Assembly: GCA_958430865.1 (NCBI GenBank)
Contig: CAUDNR010000122.1
Coordinates: 1 to 39,196 of the forward strand
From: Entrophospora sp. SA101
Taxonomy: Eukaryota; Glomeromycota; Glomeromycetes; Entrophosporales; Entrophosporaceae
Reading direction: 5' to 3'
Length of the DNA: 39,196 nt
Shown: positions 19,966 through 32,761 of the stretch, piece by piece
Numbering within the stretch: position 1 is the first letter of the stretch
How the letters are laid out: the number at the start of each line of letters is the position of its first letter
Position numbers and translations under genes: made by a program
The notes under the pieces: model-generated
Seen by the model: only the letters and a program-made list of their open reading frames with translations
Databases searched by the model: none
Told to the model about the DNA's origin: nothing

Positions 19966-22128
19966 ACCATCATCTTTAACATTTATTTCTGCGATATAAT
20001 TATTATCATTTGTTTTAGTTTTAATTGATGGTCTTCTTGGTGATTTCTTTGGTGCCATTGGTGCTGGAGATAGCGTGATGTTTGTTGTTGGAACAGAAAA
20101 TTTTTCATTACTACTACTATTACTAATAACATTATTATTATAAAAAGGTGGAGGAGAAAGTAATTTTAAGGTTGAAACTTTTTGAGGGATTTGTATACTG
20201 CCACCATTTGAAAAAGATTTTTCATTATTATTATTATTATGATTATTATTGATATCAAAAGTTGATTTAGTTAAAGGAGAAGAAGGATATTTTAAAATTT
20301 CGACATTTTTATTAGTTTTAATTGTCGAGTTAGAATTGTAAAAGTTAAATTGAGTAGTGTTAGCAGTCGTTGGTATTGCAACAGGTGGTGGTAATAAAGG
20401 TGATGATGGCGAAGTAGGTGATGCTGATGGTGATGATTTAAAAGTCGTCAGCGGCTCATTAGCTGCATAAGGTCTGTAAGGTGACGGAGGAGTTATTGGT
20501 GGTGGGGAAATAACGTCTAATGAATCTGATCTTATTTGTTTAATGCATTTCTTCAACTGCTTACTACTAATATTAATATCAGTGTTGCCATGGATATAAT
20601 AATTACTATTACTATTGTTATGACTATTACTGCCACTACCGTTGATATTGACAACCGTTGAATCATCGTTTATATCTATATAGTAGCTACTATTGACAAC
20701 ATCGTTAGCTGAACGTGATTGTTGTGATGACCAGGGACTTGGCGAATGTTTTAATTTAACACAATCTTCTTCGGAGGCTGTATATGATTTTGGAATCCAT
20801 TTTGAGGGGTTTAACGATTTTTCATTTTTCATTAATATTTTATTTGAAGAAGAAGAGGAAGAGGAGGCTGTGGCAGTGGCAGAAGTTGAAGCTTTTGTTG
20901 TTGATTGAATTTGATCATTAGTTGTGCTTGTAGAAGGATAAAAAATTAAGATTAAAGTGACAAAAACTATCCAAATCGAGAAATTTAAATGACATATTAA
21001 GAGATCGGATGATAATTTATGACTATTTAACCATTTCGCAGATGTGAGACCATCAATACTTAATGTAGCCAATGAAATAGAGCCAATGAAAAGAGCTAAT
21101 GTTAAATAACGATTCATATCTCTAAAATAGGTTAGCTTAGAAACGATGCTGGTTCGTGCAGTACTAGAATTTTTAGTGACTCTCAATAATTTAGTGAAAC
21201 GCCAGTGTGATCTTATACCCAGTATACAAATAAGGATCATGAATATCGAATAGGTTAATTGAGGAACTACTTCGGTCAATAAATTGCTTTCACGAAATAC
21301 ATATTGTAAGATTGGAAATATCGAGATGCTAAAGATTGAATAGACAATATATGATTTAAATTCTAATAATGTAATAAATAATAAATAAAAGAAAAATATG
21401 AGTAAGATTTGAAGAGAAACAAGAAGAATCGAAAAAATAATATTTATTTGTGTAAACATACCGAAACTTCCCATGAATGTAGTCTTTGCAAGATTGTTAG
21501 CAAGATAATTCCAAAATGATTGAAGCAAAAATAATAAACATCTATTTTTTTAAAAAATTAAAATTAATTAAAAATTGATTTTTTTTTCTTACTGTGAAAA
21601 AGAATTAAGGAATAATTACTTACGTTTGAACACTGAAACTTGCACAAAGAATATAATCCGTGGATAACATTAATGCTTTATTTTCCTCACTCCAAAATGT
21701 ATGAGGTTTGGAAACAATTTCGCCGTTCAACGGATTCAAGAAAAAGCCTTCTCTGTATTTTATTACAGAAGATGAAATATCATAAAATGCTTGTAATGGC
21801 AACATCAATAATAATAAGATTGTGATTGCTGATTTCTATATTTCATTAATAATCACGTTAAGTCATGTGATCAATAAAAATATCTACAGAAAATAATAAA
21901 TCTTACCAATTCGAATTTTTTTATGCGTCGCCATTTTAATGCTTTGAAACGATCGATATTCCAGACATGCTGTAAGAACCAAATAAAAGTCCATACTGTA
22001 AAAACCGCACGAGCTTTTATTTAAATATAGAAAAAAATATTAAATATTAAATTAAAAAAATTACTAAATCGTTAAATTTAAAAGTTTGAAAACTCACCTA
22101 AAAAAGTCACGTCACTTGTATGCGACAT
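18910..22128 (-). CDS. Multi-pass membrane protein with very long Ser/Asn-rich tail
   Basis: Four exons (22098-22128, 21907-22013, 21624-21835, 18910-21541) splice in frame to 993 residues. The start MSHTSDVTFLA is the first ATG, and donors and acceptors are GT-AG. Hydrophobic segments lie at about 11-29, 47-66, 105-127, 149-178, 180-199, 210-226, 262-280 and 297-319, giving seven or eight membrane spans. Family-like motifs are WNIDRFKALKWRR, PLQAFYDI..SVIKYREGF, KPHTFWSE and YFRDMNRYL. These resemble an uncharacterised fungal integral-membrane family I cannot name. The topology suggests a receptor- or sensor-like protein, which is inference. Residues 320-993 are low complexity: poly-Asn (16 or more in a row), Ser/Pro-rich repeats (SPSSSPSPSSSPSP), and basic patches, ending in KIRKGILKKKVIKPTRD. 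The tail is probably cytosolic and disordered. Confidence 0.82.
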
Positions 22129-22736
22129 GTTATTTTTAATTTATTTTTTTTTAATCTATAAAGCTAGGTTGAAATTTTTGGTAATATAATAAATACGTGT
22201 ACGTAGGGAGAAAGAAAAATAAATCTAAAAGAAAGTGTATTTTAATAGCTATATTTATAAGAAGTCACTGGTCAACCAATGACAAGTTTGTTCTTCTATA
22301 GAAAGGAAAAAATGATGATTCTAAAGAATGAATAATCGTAGTTAAAGGTGAAATAAACTATCAAATCAAGAAAACTTGGCTGGCTGACGCGAGTGAATAT
22401 TGATTGATTGATTGATTGATTAAAATCGAAGAAATTCCACCTAACTGTTAATTAAAAAAAAAAAAATTTTTTGAAAAAAAATATATAAATTTTTTTTGTC
22501 ATAATAAAATTTTTCGAAAAAAAAAAAAAATGCAACGAAATTATTTTTTAAATGATTTTTTAAAATTTAATCGAATTTAGTTTACAAAGGATAACAATAT
22601 AATATTATTATTATATAAATATAATCTACCTTGATAATTTAGAAGTGTGATAGATAGATAACTATTAATAAATAATAATAATGATAATAATAAATAATGT
22701 TAAGATTTAATTGAATAATTGAATATTGTACATTTA

Positions 22737-22770
<34 letters not shown>

Positions 22771-24665
22771 TATTAATCGATTATTATTATATATATATAT
22801 ATTAAAGACTAATCCATTGAAGAAAAAATTTAAAAAAAACAAAAAATATTGGAAACTTCAATTCTCTATATATTTATTTTTTTATATATAAATTTTGTGC
22901 ATATGATCAATTTTTTAAAAAAACTTGATTAAGAATTAAAAATACCATATTATTTTTATATTCTTATATTAATTAACATTAATCATTATTTCATTCAAAA
23001 AATGCGCTGATCAAAAAAAAACAATGTAAATAAAAATGTCAAACAACCAAAAAACTAAAATATAAATTTGGGCAACAAAGAAATTAAGATTTGAATTAAC
23101 AATTTTTTTAATTTTTTATGGAAAATTTTCGTAGAATTAGTAGAATTAACAAACAAACCATTTAACAATATAATTGATTGTGTGCTCGTGTATTAAATAA
23201 TTTTATATTGTTATTTTATCTATACAACAATTAAAAATAATAATGACGAATTTTGTTATTTTGTGCACAGTTTCTTGTGCAAGTATCTATCTATTTACAT
23301 CATAGTAGTATTATTTGTATAATGAAATGTTATTAATGCAATGTATAATGTAATCTACAATGTATAATGCACAATGTAACATATTATATGTGGCATACAA
23401 AGGTTTCAGGGTGCAAATTTAGTGACTGGTTGGTTATACAGAGTACCCTAATATTTTGCTTAGTTGCTTAGTTCACTTTGTTCAACAAATAGTAAAGTAA
23501 TAGCATGATAAATGGCGGTAATTGAATCAAAATAAAATTGAGTGCATTTTCTTCTTTTTGCTTGCTGTTGTTCTTTTGAATTTGAGCTTTTTTTTTTTTT
23601 CAACTAATTGTTTCTGGGGTTCTATTTGGTAAGCCGAGATTTGAGTTTGGCTCTTGAAAATAAACAATATTAGAAAGCTAATTAATGATAATTAGTACTA
23701 GGGCATCTTTTACAGGAGCTGTGTGGAGTCAAAAGGCATATATCCTAAAACTTCAAAATCAATCATAGAACTAACAGTGGAAACCTCAAAAGAAGAAAAA
23801 TAAAGAAAGGAAAAAATGAACATGTCAATAAACTCAAAGAATGGATTATTAAAAATACCCAAAGAAGCAAATATTAAATATTGCTCTGAATAAAGGCTTT
23901 TTTTAATAATATAAAAAAGACACATTTTTTTATAACCAGTCGCTAAAAAATTTGAGCCTTGAAGCTTTTTTTAAAACAGATGTATGATTTTCAATATGAA
24001 TTGATTCCATTTATGGTTTACAAAACAACTTTTACAACAAAGACCAATTATCTACGTTACACTGCTTGTTTACCCCACAATCGATTTAATTTTAAAATAA
24101 TTATGCCTTTTATAGATTTTAAGAATTCAAAAAAAACCCCCCATTTCTACTTGAAAAAATAAAAGACCCGAAAATTTTTGGGCCAATAATGACCTGCCTT
24201 TCTTCTTATAATTGATGTATATATTAAAAATTTTTGTTCCCCAAGTTTGGAGATTGTTGTCTTTTTAGTACCAATAGCTGCACCATATTCTAAAATTTGG
24301 GATAATTTTATCAATCTATACCAAATAAAATCACTTTGAATTGTTATTATCCGAGAAATTGTCCTACTAAAAAATTCAAGAAAATTTAAACGGTGTACCC
24401 GTGCATTTGGCGCATCTCAATGTGTATGGCGTCATTTGACGTGAATGTGCCTCTAAACCATAACCAACCAATAAATGTGCATGGGCTGGGCTGGTATAGG
24501 GTGTTAGGGAGCAGAACAATACGAAATTATTTTTATATAATGTGCCATCAAAATAAAATTTACTGGCTAAAGTGATTTGATTATCTATAATCAATCACAC
24601 ATGACACAAAGGGGTATGTACCAAGAAAACGGTCATCATATTTATTATTGAATTTTTAATTACAA
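22129..24665. other. Intergenic region with simple repeats
   Basis: The right flank of the membrane-protein gene carries a (TTGA)n tract at about 22398-22420 and poly-A/T runs. An (ATT)n microsatellite lies at 22738-22771. The open frames at 23710-24162 and 24376-24594 are low-complexity or lack recognisable similarity. The segment 24390-24510 is less AT-rich than its surroundings and may be a repeat fragment. No RNA gene was recognised. Confidence 0.45.
22738..22771. repeat. (ATT)n microsatellite
   Basis: About eleven uninterrupted ATT/TAT units. It produces a spurious poly-Asn frame on the minus strand. Confidence 0.9.
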
Positions 24666-27600
24666 CTAATCAAATAACTCTTTCAATCCTGTTGTTGACT
24701 CATTTGAATCATCAATTATATCTAGAACATTTAATTTTGGTTTTATATAATCGCCAATGATTGTTCTATGAGATGATGAAGAACTTTTGACTGTCATTGT
24801 GACTTCTTTAAACAAGTCATTTTTAGACAACTAAATTATTAATAAAAATTTAAATTTAAATTATTTGGTGAGAATTTAATAATAGTAAATTAAAATTAAA
24901 TTAAATTGACTTCTTACTCCTGTAAAACCTCCCAGAAATTTTTTTACCGTATTTCTTTGCTCTTTTAAATCGATTCCTTGTACAAGTGATGCTTCAAAAT
25001 CCTAATAGTTAAAATAAATAATATTAACAATAGACTATTGATTAAAATAAAATATTTTCAATATTTTAATTACTTGTAATTTAACATGATCTAAATTTAA
25101 TATTTGACCAAATGTTTCATATGGCACAGAAGAGATTGGTCTTAACGATAAATAAATTTCTGTAATTAATGCTATTATCAATGAATGGTTCTCCTTTTGG
25201 TGCCCATCATTTAACGCCTATTAATTATAGACAAATTTATTAAAGATCTTTAATATTGGTATTATTAATATTAGTGTTGATATACTATCTTACCTGTAAT
25301 GCTGATATCAATAATTCTCTACCAACAAAATTTCTTAATGATTCATTTTGAATTAAACTTTTTATCATTTTATTACATAATTGAACAGCTCTTGAACAAC
25401 TTATCATATCTTCAAAAGTTATAAGATGACATAAACTGACTAAAAATGGTTCTGTGACAGGCTGAAGTTATAATAATAATATTGATTATAATATTGTTAG
25501 TAATTATTATTATTGAGAGAAAAAGGCACCAAATGAATAAATGAATGAATGAATACCATATAATTCAACATATAATCCTTTAAATTTTTACTATTACAAT
25601 CTAATAATAAAATAAAAAAATTTGTAATGAAGGATTAACAACAACAACAACAACAACAATAATTATAATACCATTCGGATTTTTTTTTGATTTTTCAATG
25701 AGGATTGATTCAAAAAAATCAATAAAAGCTCTTGTTAAATCTCTTAATAATTTTTCATTTAATATCTCCTCAAATTCATTACTCATTTTCAAGACATCAC
25801 CAAAAAGTTTGATCCTTTAATTAAATAAATTATTGTTATAATAATGATAAATAAGCACATTATAACAAATATATAATTAATAGTTAATAATCAATTCCAA
25901 TAATAAAATAATAGCAAACGTTTCTTCTTGCGGTGAAATTTGTATTCCTTTTTCAATCAAAATACTCCATTCATTAACCAACTTTTGATCCAAGTGTTTT
26001 ATTAATTGTGGTAATACATTCGAGAGTATTTCAGGTGTTTGACAATTCATGACATAAGGCTTAATTACTATAGGTATATAAAATATATAATCTAAGTTAA
26101 GATATTTTTATTTATTAAAAAATATGTATAGTAATAATAATAATAATGATAAGGATATTAAGTAACAATTTCCAATGAATATTATTAACATATTTTGCAT
26201 TTTCAAATAATGAAGTTGCAATTAATTCATGAATATTGGGAATAGAATAAAATGGTTCAAAAAAGGTTAAACAACCAAGAATGCGATAGCTTGGATGGAA
26301 GGTAATAAATAAACAGAAAAATATTATTTTAAGTTAAATTATAAATTAACATTAATATTTGTAATATATAATTCTTACCAGTCTATCCTTATATTATAAA
26401 GCCATTTATGTAATCGTTCAATCATTCCTACAATGGTATATTGTTTAGAATGATCATCATTAGTTGGATTGGACTTTTGTTGAAATCCTAAATATGATGC
26501 TTTTTCTTCATCACTTGGCACTAAAATCCTTTGTAATTCGGCTGGAATATTTTCCCATAATTCAGTATTCCAAAGGTAATGAATATTTCTATAATAAATA
26601 ATTATAATATAAATATATAAAATATTAATATAAAAATATCTGAAAATTAATAAATTATACCTAATTAATGATAAAATTGATGTTGCTATTATGGGAATAT
26701 ATTTTTCCCATAGATTTAGTTCTGGAATGATTTTGCTTGAATCATTTCCTGTCTATTAATCAATAATAAACATTAATACACTACTGTAATAATATAACAA
26801 TATAGACTTGTTTTTAATATTAACACATTGCCTTGGAAATTGGATCTATAATACATCGTAACCATGTCAAAATACTATTAATTAACCATGTTAACTATTA
26901 TAAAAATATCAATAAAGAATTTTTTATAGTATTATATGATTATTATATATAAATTTGTACATTAGTAAATGAATATATGGTTTCTTTTAAAAAAAAAATT
27001 TTTAAATCCAAATTACTTTAGTTGTTCTCACTCTACAATCTTCAAAGCTTTCAAAGAATCCCTCCTCCAAGATTGAATTAAAACTAAACATTCCCTTCAA
27101 TTTCATATCATTAACTAAATTGAAAAACTTTAATTATAAATTATATAATTATATATAGTAATATGATATTGTGAATCTTACCAACAGAAGAAAGCAGTAC
27201 AAGCCCAGAAGCTTCACAAAATTCTGATATATTTGATAAAAAGCTTTTAATTTTCTTTGAATGAATTTCACTTATTGTACTTTCAACAATTGAATCAAAA
27301 ATCACTTGTTTTTGTTGTAATGAAATCTTTGAAAAGTAACTAATAAATAATTTAATTAAATAATCAATGATCTATTCATTTATATATGTGTACATGTACA
27401 TGTATGTAAAATATACATACCATATTGAAAGCAAAAATTCTTTTAATAAACCATTTTCTCTTCCAGTCACCAATTTTTTATCTGCAGCTATTATATTGTT
27501 TATATAATAAGATATTTCACCATATAAATTCTAATAAAAAGAGTTACTTTGTTTATAGTTATTGTAAAAATAACAATATAATAAAAATTAAAAGATTTTA

Positions 27601-30600
27601 ACCTTACCATTAAAATATCAGGAATAGCAGCACCAAGTTTAATCAAAGTAGTCATTGCTCCAGATCTTAATCGTGAAATGGCTGAAGGCATGGATGTTTT
27701 TGCTGATAAATGAAACCCTTCAGGACAAAAAATTATATATTTAAAAATCTATCAAAAAAAAAGTATATATGGTTAAATAATGTAATATTAAATTTTAGAT
27801 TTAAAAATTTTTTTTTTACTTTTTGTAAAAGTGGTAACAATAAGGTAGTATCAATGCTCAACATATCCACAAATGATGTAAATGAGTTTAGGTATCGATG
27901 CATCAATAGTAAATCCTATAAATATTAATATAATATAAATATTAATGTAATGTATATATTAATCTCAAGCATCAATATATCATTAAATAGTATTTATAAC
28001 ATACCAAATTTTCAATGTCAAGCAAAATTTTAAGTAAATTTCTCATTTCATTAACTATTTGGTCACGTAATAATTCCTTATAAATAAATAAATATGTATC
28101 AACAGCAGATATAGGTGGGAGGGAAAAAACAACAATTATAATACAAATTATACATACAGTATCATCATTATTTTTATCACAGTCTTTTTTAACAAAAGTT
28201 CCAATACAAGAAAGGATTGATTCCATTATTGTCATTTCTAAATCAAACTTTATATAAAGCAAAGAATCCATCTTACACACCCCACTTTCTATTAAAATAA
28301 ATAAATAATACTATAGTGAAGTGTAAAGTGTTATATATTATTATTACTATTAACAATATTAATCATTTACCATCTAAATCATTTTGATTAGGATTAATAT
28401 TGAAAAATGGTTGAATTCGATTAAACATCCAATTGAATGATTGGATTGGTATTATTTGAACTACTAATTTTATTGCTTCAATACATTTTGTACGAATTGG
28501 TTGTGCAAAGTTATGATATTCCTTAATTGTGTCAAATTCCAATTCATTATAATAGACTATTTCATTATTAACATCATCTGGTTGCATAAGCTAAATAAAT
28601 TTAAACATTAATATATATATAATACTAATAATAAAAAAATTATAAATTAATCAATTGATCTAAAAATCTGTAATCTTACAAGTAGTGCTCTATTTGAAAA
28701 TAATTCCAATAACATTAATAATAAGGATTCTTGTTCATTGAAAGTCTAAAACATAATAAATAAATAAAGTTATATTTTAGCTGTTATATTTTAATCAAAA
28801 TAAAATTGTAAAGCATTTCTCACTTTAGAGATAAATGGATGTCGTAATGCCGAGTTCCAAAAGATCATTGTTAATGAAGCAATAAAATTTGATGAATGTT
28901 TTGAAATTTCATACAATAATTCTAAATATCTAATACATAAATATATAATATTAATATTAATATTAATATTAATATTAATAAAAACAATGTGAATTGATTT
29001 TACCTTTGAAATTGTTTAGGTAATGATCCATTGTTCTTGAAACAAATATGCTTATCACCCAAAACTACCAAAGTCTATAATGTGTGTGTATATATATAAT
29101 ATTAAAATATCAGCAAACAAATATATAATGTTATTGTTGTAATTATCAAAGGATTAGAAGCTGACTTCAACAAATTTTTTTGTATAATCATATTCTTTCT
29201 CATCTAAAAGAATTGGTTGTAGCCTTCTATACGAGGAAAATAATAATTCGATCAGATTTCCATCAAGCAATGGCTCAAGAACAATTGCTCGATCTTCTGG
29301 ATTTTGAAAGTTTCTAGATACAATCACCAACAAACACTCAATTGCAGCCTATCAAAATGATACAATTTGTATATTGATTAATTAGTATATTATGTATACT
29401 ATTATTATTGTTATTATTGTCTATTATTTATTAGGTATATAGTCACCAATCTTATTTCATTGGAGTCTATCATCAAAAATTGACACAAGATTAAAATAAT
29501 ATTTGTTTCAGAAATGGATCTAAATCAACCAAATTTAATAAGTTTAATAAATTAATGAAAATTAATAAATTTAAAAGATTAATTGTTACATTGGAATAAC
29601 CCAATCCATGTAGGCTGATATTGTATTAAGTATTGCAATTGATAATTTTTCATCCATTGGATTAATCATTTGCTATAATATATATTATATATAATGTTAT
29701 AACTATTATTTCATATATATTTTTAATATAATAATAGTAATTTACTTGATTCTGGAAATTAATCATTAATTGATTTAATGATCTTGTCCATCTTATTAAC
29801 CATCCTTCATTGTTTGTATCACTGTACATAATTGTAAGTTTTCCTTGTTGATTGCTTTCATTTTTAACTCCATGAGGATATTGTTTCTTTAGAGTATTGA
29901 AGCTAGAAATTAAACTTATCAATGAATCACGTATATCAAGATCTTCAGCTAAATAACGATAAGCGATAAGCATTAACTCCTGTTTTATTGGCTTTTTTAA
30001 AAAAAAAATTTCTTTAGCAAATAATTTTAATTATTCGTTTTATATTATTAATCACTTTATTAATTTAATAAATTTAATAATCAACAAATTAATACTTCTG
30101 AAAAATAATAAGATTGTGCAAGATTATCCATCTCAAATAAATTATCAGTTAATTCAATCTTTATAATATTTGCAAATAAATTCGCTATTTTTTCTTTAAT
30201 AAACAATTTTTCAACAAATATATTATCAATTCCCTAATTGTTAAAATCATTATTAGTATGAGAGTATGTATTTATGTATGTAGAAACTTATATATAAACC
30301 TCATTGACTAATTCTATGACTCCTTTTTTAATTTTTTCTCGTTCTTTATCATTATAAGTCTCATCGTTCCATTTAAATTTTATGCTATTTTCAATTAATT
30401 GTAAACCAAAATATCTAACAAAATCTGGTTGTTGATTATTTTTTCCAGCTAATATTTGTCCATATGATGGCGCCATAAAATCATCTTTTACAAAATTGCA
30501 AAACTATAATGACGGATAAATATAATAAATATTATTTTATTGTTTGGTGTTTAAATGAATGAATTATGCAATCATTAAAATATTGGGAAAACCTTTTGTG

Positions 30601-30762
30601 CTTCAATTCTTATTTCATTAGATACATTTGGATTATGAATTGTTTCTAACGCTTGTATAATCTTTGAAATAACTAAATAATATATTTATTTATTTATTAT
30701 ATATTATATTGAAAAGTTATTATATGGAATGTGTATAAAGGGACAATACCTTCTTGTTCCAT
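24666..30762 (-). CDS. XPO5: Exportin-5 / Msn5-type karyopherin
   Basis: Karyopherin-beta exportin that carries cargo (structured RNA in animals, phosphoproteins in yeast Msn5) out of the nucleus with RanGTP. Thirty exons join in frame to about 1228 aa, close to the family size: 30750-30762, 30593-30672, 30300-30503, 30096-30233, 29746-29991, 29590-29672, 29447-29519, 29166-29348, 29004-29074, 28824-28929, 28680-28745, 28371-28590, 28158-28288, 28005-28076, 27820-27915, 27608-27748, 27421-27530, 27182-27339, 27017-27114, 26832-26894, 26661-26752, 26379-26588, 26159-26289, 25920-26073, 25672-25814, 25557-25600, 25294-25461, 25074-25217, 24918-25001, 24666-24830. Family matches include VRYFGLQLIENSIKFKWND, LNTISAYMDWV, AAIECLLVIVSR..EDR, LNEKLLRDLTRAF and a final ALNDGHQ..IYLSLRP block. 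The IKREWP motif expected after the first repeats is replaced by IKIELTDN. One intron looks U12-type and one GC-AG. The acceptor of exon 5 is ambiguous (29991 or 29979, both in frame). Confidence 0.93.
26074..26158 (-). other. XPO5: Probable U12-type AT-AC intron in the exportin gene
   Basis: On the minus strand the exon ends TTACTTA and the intron begins ATATCCTTAT, matching the minor-spliceosome 5' site (RTATCCTTT) at eight of nine positions. Near its end is TATCTTAAC (26096-26104), matching the U12 branch motif TTCCTTAAC at seven of nine, about 23 nt before the terminal AC. Joining A to CT restores the frame as HWKLLLTIVIKPYVMNC, which lines up without a gap with the equivalent exportin-5 segment. 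No GT-AG pair gives the same product. The branch-to-acceptor distance is on the long side for U12 introns. Confidence 0.72.
26753..26831 (-). other. XPO5: Probable GC-AG intron in the exportin gene
   Basis: The preceding exon ends ATTTCCAAG and the intron begins GCAATG and ends GATTAATAG. This is the only junction that keeps both flanking exons open. The nearby GT (GTGTTA, five bases further) leads to an early stop in the next exon. Confidence 0.65.
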
Positions 30763-32761
30763 CAAAAAAATAAAAAAATAAAAAAATAAATAAATAAATT
30801 AATAAACAAGATTATCAACCATTTGTAAAACACAATTCACGTGATAAGAAGGTTACGATTCATCCCCAAAGAAAATCTTTTATGGTATTTTCAGATAAAA
30901 ACCGCTATATAAACTTACAAATTACTTATAACAACACATGACACATTTCAAAAAAATACTTATTGTTTCATGGCTTCTATTACTATCATATCTTTTCCAT
31001 GTTTTTAGCATGGATATTCTTAATACCTCTTTGCTATGTTTCTCAGTGAGTAAAGCAAATAAGTCAAATAAAGTTCTAGAAGATGATTTTGGCATTTATC
31101 CACTATAGCCCAAAAAAAAGAGGAAAAGCAATGAACCCCTAGAACTGAATCTCCCTTAAATTTTTAAGTTAATAGTTAATGAGGTTTTTTTTTAAATGTG
31201 CAGCAAGTATCATGTAAACTCATATCAATAAAAAAAGGGCCATACAACAAACAAATTAATTGGCACTTTCTAGAAAGATATGTATTGACAACTTGATTTT
31301 TTTAAAAGAAATGTCACCTAGATTGCAACTTATGTTTTAAAACAAATTATTGAAGACCATCTAAGGAAAGAGAAAATTATTTATGAAGAGAGAAAGTAGA
31401 ATGAAAGTGAGCAATTGCTTAATAGAAAGTGGAAATACTTGGAAGGAAAATATTAACATGGGGATAGAAGCTTATAATTACATAATTGGGAATGGAAAAT
31501 AGAAAAATAGCCTATTTTATCTTTTTAATCCTTTTAGTAATAGTTATCATTTTGTTAGTTACTGCAAAATTATGGCTAATTTTGCTGTTTTTCATCCTTT
31601 AAGTCATTAACACTGGTAGTTACATGATAGTATTGAATCCTTGGACATACTGATTACATTTATATATGGGGGTTTCTAGCAAGAACCAGGTATAGGGCCT
31701 CCAGACCAAAATTGAGTTTTCTGCATAATATATATCTATACCAACTACAAGGATTATGACTGGCGAAAATTTTAGACATTGCTTGCTTGGTACAATAACA
31801 AGATAGGCTTGAAATATCAAAAACATGTGTAACATATTTTGCAGAGATTGCTTATACCTGGTTTTTGTTAGAAGTCTCCCATATGATAAAATATTATGCT
31901 AACTGAAAGTGATTAAAGGGAATATATACATTCTTGCCAAAGAATTAAACAATACAAAACTCTTAAAGGAGTTGGATTGTGTATTTGAATTTAGAAAAAG
32001 AAGAAAGTAAAGGTTATAAAGATTATATGAATAAATGTGTAGAATTGACCTTAACAAGTGGGAAAAGCATATAATGGATGATCAATTATTTTATTAAATC
32101 CCCCTGACTTTCATTTGATCTTTTCAGTATGAAGCAGTAGATATTGACTGGTGATCTGTATAGCTGTATAGGTTTTTGAGAAGGGTGGTAAAGTGGAATG
32201 AGAAGCTGAGAGCCAGTTGCTGAATGAGGATGACTGAGGCTTTATAATGTAGCCACACTTGAATGAAATGCATGATGATGGGTTGGTACACCCAATAGCA
32301 TCATGTACTTTGACACAAGTGATCTTGGCATTTATGCTTCTATAGGATCACACAAGTCTAGTCTGTTGGAAACACCACACAGGATCAATATTCATTATCA
32401 CTCTAACAATGCAACATCTTCTATGCTGTTCCCTAATCTTACTACCACCTCTATGAGCATGTGAGGATTGACTCCTGTACCAATTGACATAACTAGCAAG
32501 GTGATTTGGACATTCAAGAATGTTTTAAATAATGAAAAGCAATCAATCAAGTATATAATAAATATTTTAAATTATGAATTTCAATTAGCAATATATATAC
32601 ATCTCAACTCTGCATTTAATTGAATTTTATGTTTTGATATTCTTCTGAGCTTTAACCTCCATAAAGAATACCCATATGAAGCTTGAATTATTTACATCTT
32701 CTCGCCAATTTTTAAAACATTTAAAGTAACAATCTCTTCAGCTTTTGGAGTGAAAATGTAA
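30763..32761. other. Divergent intergenic region between exportin and POP7 genes
   Basis: It holds the promoters of both divergently oriented genes, with an A-rich (AAAT)n tract directly upstream of the exportin start (about 30767-30805) and the foldback element at 31664-31884. Segment 32100-32500 is less AT-rich and has protein-like stretches on the minus strand but no recognisable family, so it is probably a dispersed repeat. Confidence 0.45.
31664..31884. mobile_element. Candidate foldback/MITE element, about 221 bp
   Basis: ATATGGGGGTTTCTAGCAAG, continuing into AACCAGGTATA at the left end, is repeated inverted at the right end (TATACCTGGTTTTTGTTAGA, continuing to CTCCCATAT). The match is about 25 of 31 positions with one gap. 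The interior has no coding capacity. The target-site duplication is not clear, so the superfamily is uncertain; a Tc1-type TA insertion is possible. Confidence 0.6.

Noticed and set aside
22639..22842. 67-codon frame with poly-Asn
   Set aside because: Produced by the (ATT)n microsatellite; no independent evidence of coding.
24376..24594. Overlapping frames on both strands at 24.4-24.6 kb
   Set aside because: The slightly higher GC content keeps both strands open, but there is no recognisable domain and no upstream exon. It may be a repeat fragment.
26074..26289. GT-AG alternatives for the odd exportin intron (donor GTTAAT at 26189 or GTTACT near 26166)
   Set aside because: The first keeps phase only with an AAG acceptor and deletes the conserved segment before IKPYV. 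The second gives a stop after joining.
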